The notes beneath the pieces are model-generated. The model searched no databases. It saw nothing but the letters and a program-made list of their open reading frames with translations, and was not told the DNA's origin. From the NCBI GenBank assembly GCA_934667175.1, contig CAKULN010000063.1:1-15457 (forward strand): a stretch of 15,457 nt of DNA, written 5' to 3'. Of this stretch, positions 14,762 to 15,457 are shown piece after piece. This stretch comes from an uncultured Bacteroidales bacterium. Its GTDB lineage: Bacteria > Bacteroidota > Bacteroidia > Bacteroidales > UBA932. Both the position numbers and the translations under genes were made by a program. Position 1 is the first letter of the stretch. Every line of letters starts with the position of its first letter.

Positions 14762-15457
14762 ATGCTTTACCCGATTGGAATACAGAGTTTTGAGGACATC
14801 CGCAGGGGCGGGTATGTCTATGTAGACAAGACTGAGCTTATTTACAAGCTGGCAGCGACGGGGAAATATTACTTCCTGAGCCGTCCGAGGCGGTTCGGCA
14901 AGAGCCTGCTGGTGTCGACGATGGAGGCGTATTTCCAAGGAAAGAGGGAACTGTTCGACGGGCTGGCTATAGAATCTCTGGAGAAGGACTGGGTTGAGTA
15001 CCCGGTGCTGCACTTCGATCTGGGCGGAGAGTCGTACAATGACGAGTCCGCATTGGATGTCACCCTGTCACAGCATTTAGCCAATATGGAGGCCAAATTT
15101 GGTGTCACCAAACGTTTTGACTCATATCCAGCCAGATTCAAGGACATCATTGACGCCGCATACGGGAAGACCGGCCGTCAGGTAGTCATCCTGATTGACG
15201 AATACGATAAGCCTGTCATTGACAACCTTGACCGTCCGGAGCTTCAGGACAGGATGCGCGAGACGCTCCGCGGCTTCTACGGCGTGATGAAGTCCAAGGA
15301 TGATTACATCCGCTTCGGCTTTCTCACCGGGGTCACGAAGATCGGGAAGATGAGTGTGTTCAGCGACCTTAACAATCCTGCGGACATCTCGATGGACAAG
15401 GAATATTCCGACATCTGCGGAGTCTCGGAGACCGACCTTGCGGAATATTTTGCAGAG
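14762..15457 (+). CDS. AAA-ATPase-like / PD-(D/E)XK nuclease-like protein (second copy, cut by window edge)
   Basis: The first 232 codons of a paralogue of the gene at 13070 are present; the frame is open to the window edge. It begins MLYPIGIQSFEDIRRGGYVY, keeps the Walker A-like RPRRFGKSLL at 41-50, Walker B LIDEYDK near 144-150 and the LTGVTKIGKMSVFSDLNNP block. No indel separates the two copies over the part seen (constant offset of 1692 bp). Residues about 37-131 are essentially identical to the first copy, while residues 11-36 and those after about 206 differ, so the pair has exchanged sequence. The nuclease-like domain would lie beyond the window. The function is the same as for the first copy and equally unestablished. 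Confidence 0.88.
   Translation, partial: MLYPIGIQSFEDIRRGGYVYVDKTELIYKLAATGKYYFLSRPRRFGKSLLVSTMEAYFQGKRELFDGLAIESLEKDWVEYPVLHFDLGGESYNDESALDVTLSQHLANMEAKFGVTKRFDSYPARFKDIIDAAYGKTGRQVVILIDEYDKPVIDNLDRPELQDRMRETLRGFYGVMKSKDDYIRFGFLTGVTKIGKMSVFSDLNNPADISMDKEYSDICGVSETDLAEYFAE

Noticed and set aside
14018..15013. A 331-codon open frame on the minus strand across both ATPase/nuclease genes
   Set aside because: It is antisense to two clearly coding genes, has low-complexity Val/Asp/Gly-rich content typical of the shadow of GC3-rich codons, and crosses the IS66 fragment; it has no family signature.
1..15457. CRISPR arrays, tRNA or rRNA genes
   Set aside because: No regularly spaced direct repeats, tRNA-like cloverleaf or rRNA signatures were noticed while reading both strands; a covariance-model scan was not possible.

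Overview
The window comes from a Bacteroidales (phylum Bacteroidota) genome. It holds two susC/susD outer-membrane uptake operons, lipoprotein signal peptides with acidic residues after the acylated cysteine, Bacteroidota-type promoters (TTG, about 20 nt, then TAnnTTTG) and weak Shine-Dalgarno sequences. Genus cannot be assigned from the sequence; a gut-type Bacteroidales is an inference.

Layout. Positions 1-760 hold no intact gene: 53-615 is an internally deleted, frameshifted remnant of an IS66-family insertion sequence, followed by a strong hairpin that closes the first operon. On the minus strand, 6550 down to 760 is a three-gene operon: SusC-type TonB-dependent transporter, SusD-type lipoprotein, and an extra lipoprotein. 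A tyrosine recombinase lies at 7063-7986 on the plus strand, followed by a terminator. A second SusC/SusD operon then runs on the plus strand (8078-12860) and ends in a strong terminator. The right end carries two tandem, closely related AAA-ATPase/PD-(D/E)XK nuclease-like genes (13070-14614 and 14762 to the window edge), separated by a 76-bp solo end of the same kind of IS66 element.

Central finding. The two divergent susC genes start inside inverted repeats of 77 and 76 bp (6501-6577 and 8052-8127). These cover the 5' leader and the first 50 bases of each signal-peptide sequence and differ by one base and one 1-nt indel, although the two SusC proteins are strongly diverged elsewhere. The repeats flank the recombinase gene, its about 480-bp upstream region and its terminator. 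This is the architecture of an invertible DNA switch: inversion would exchange the upstream sequence of the two susCD operons while keeping both reading frames. In the orientation seen, the right operon sits 33 bp behind a terminator with no visible promoter (probably OFF), while the left operon faces the about 500-bp AT-rich upstream region (possibly ON). A third 25-bp site at 6756-6780 matches the right-hand site at 23/25 positions and may be an alternative crossover point. Related SusC shufflons run by tyrosine recombinases are known in Bacteroides; the exact layout here (recombinase plus terminator inside the loop, three sites) is what deserves testing.

The ATPase/nuclease pair shows recent gene conversion (283 of 284 bases identical over one tract) and an operator-like palindrome inside the promoter of the first copy.
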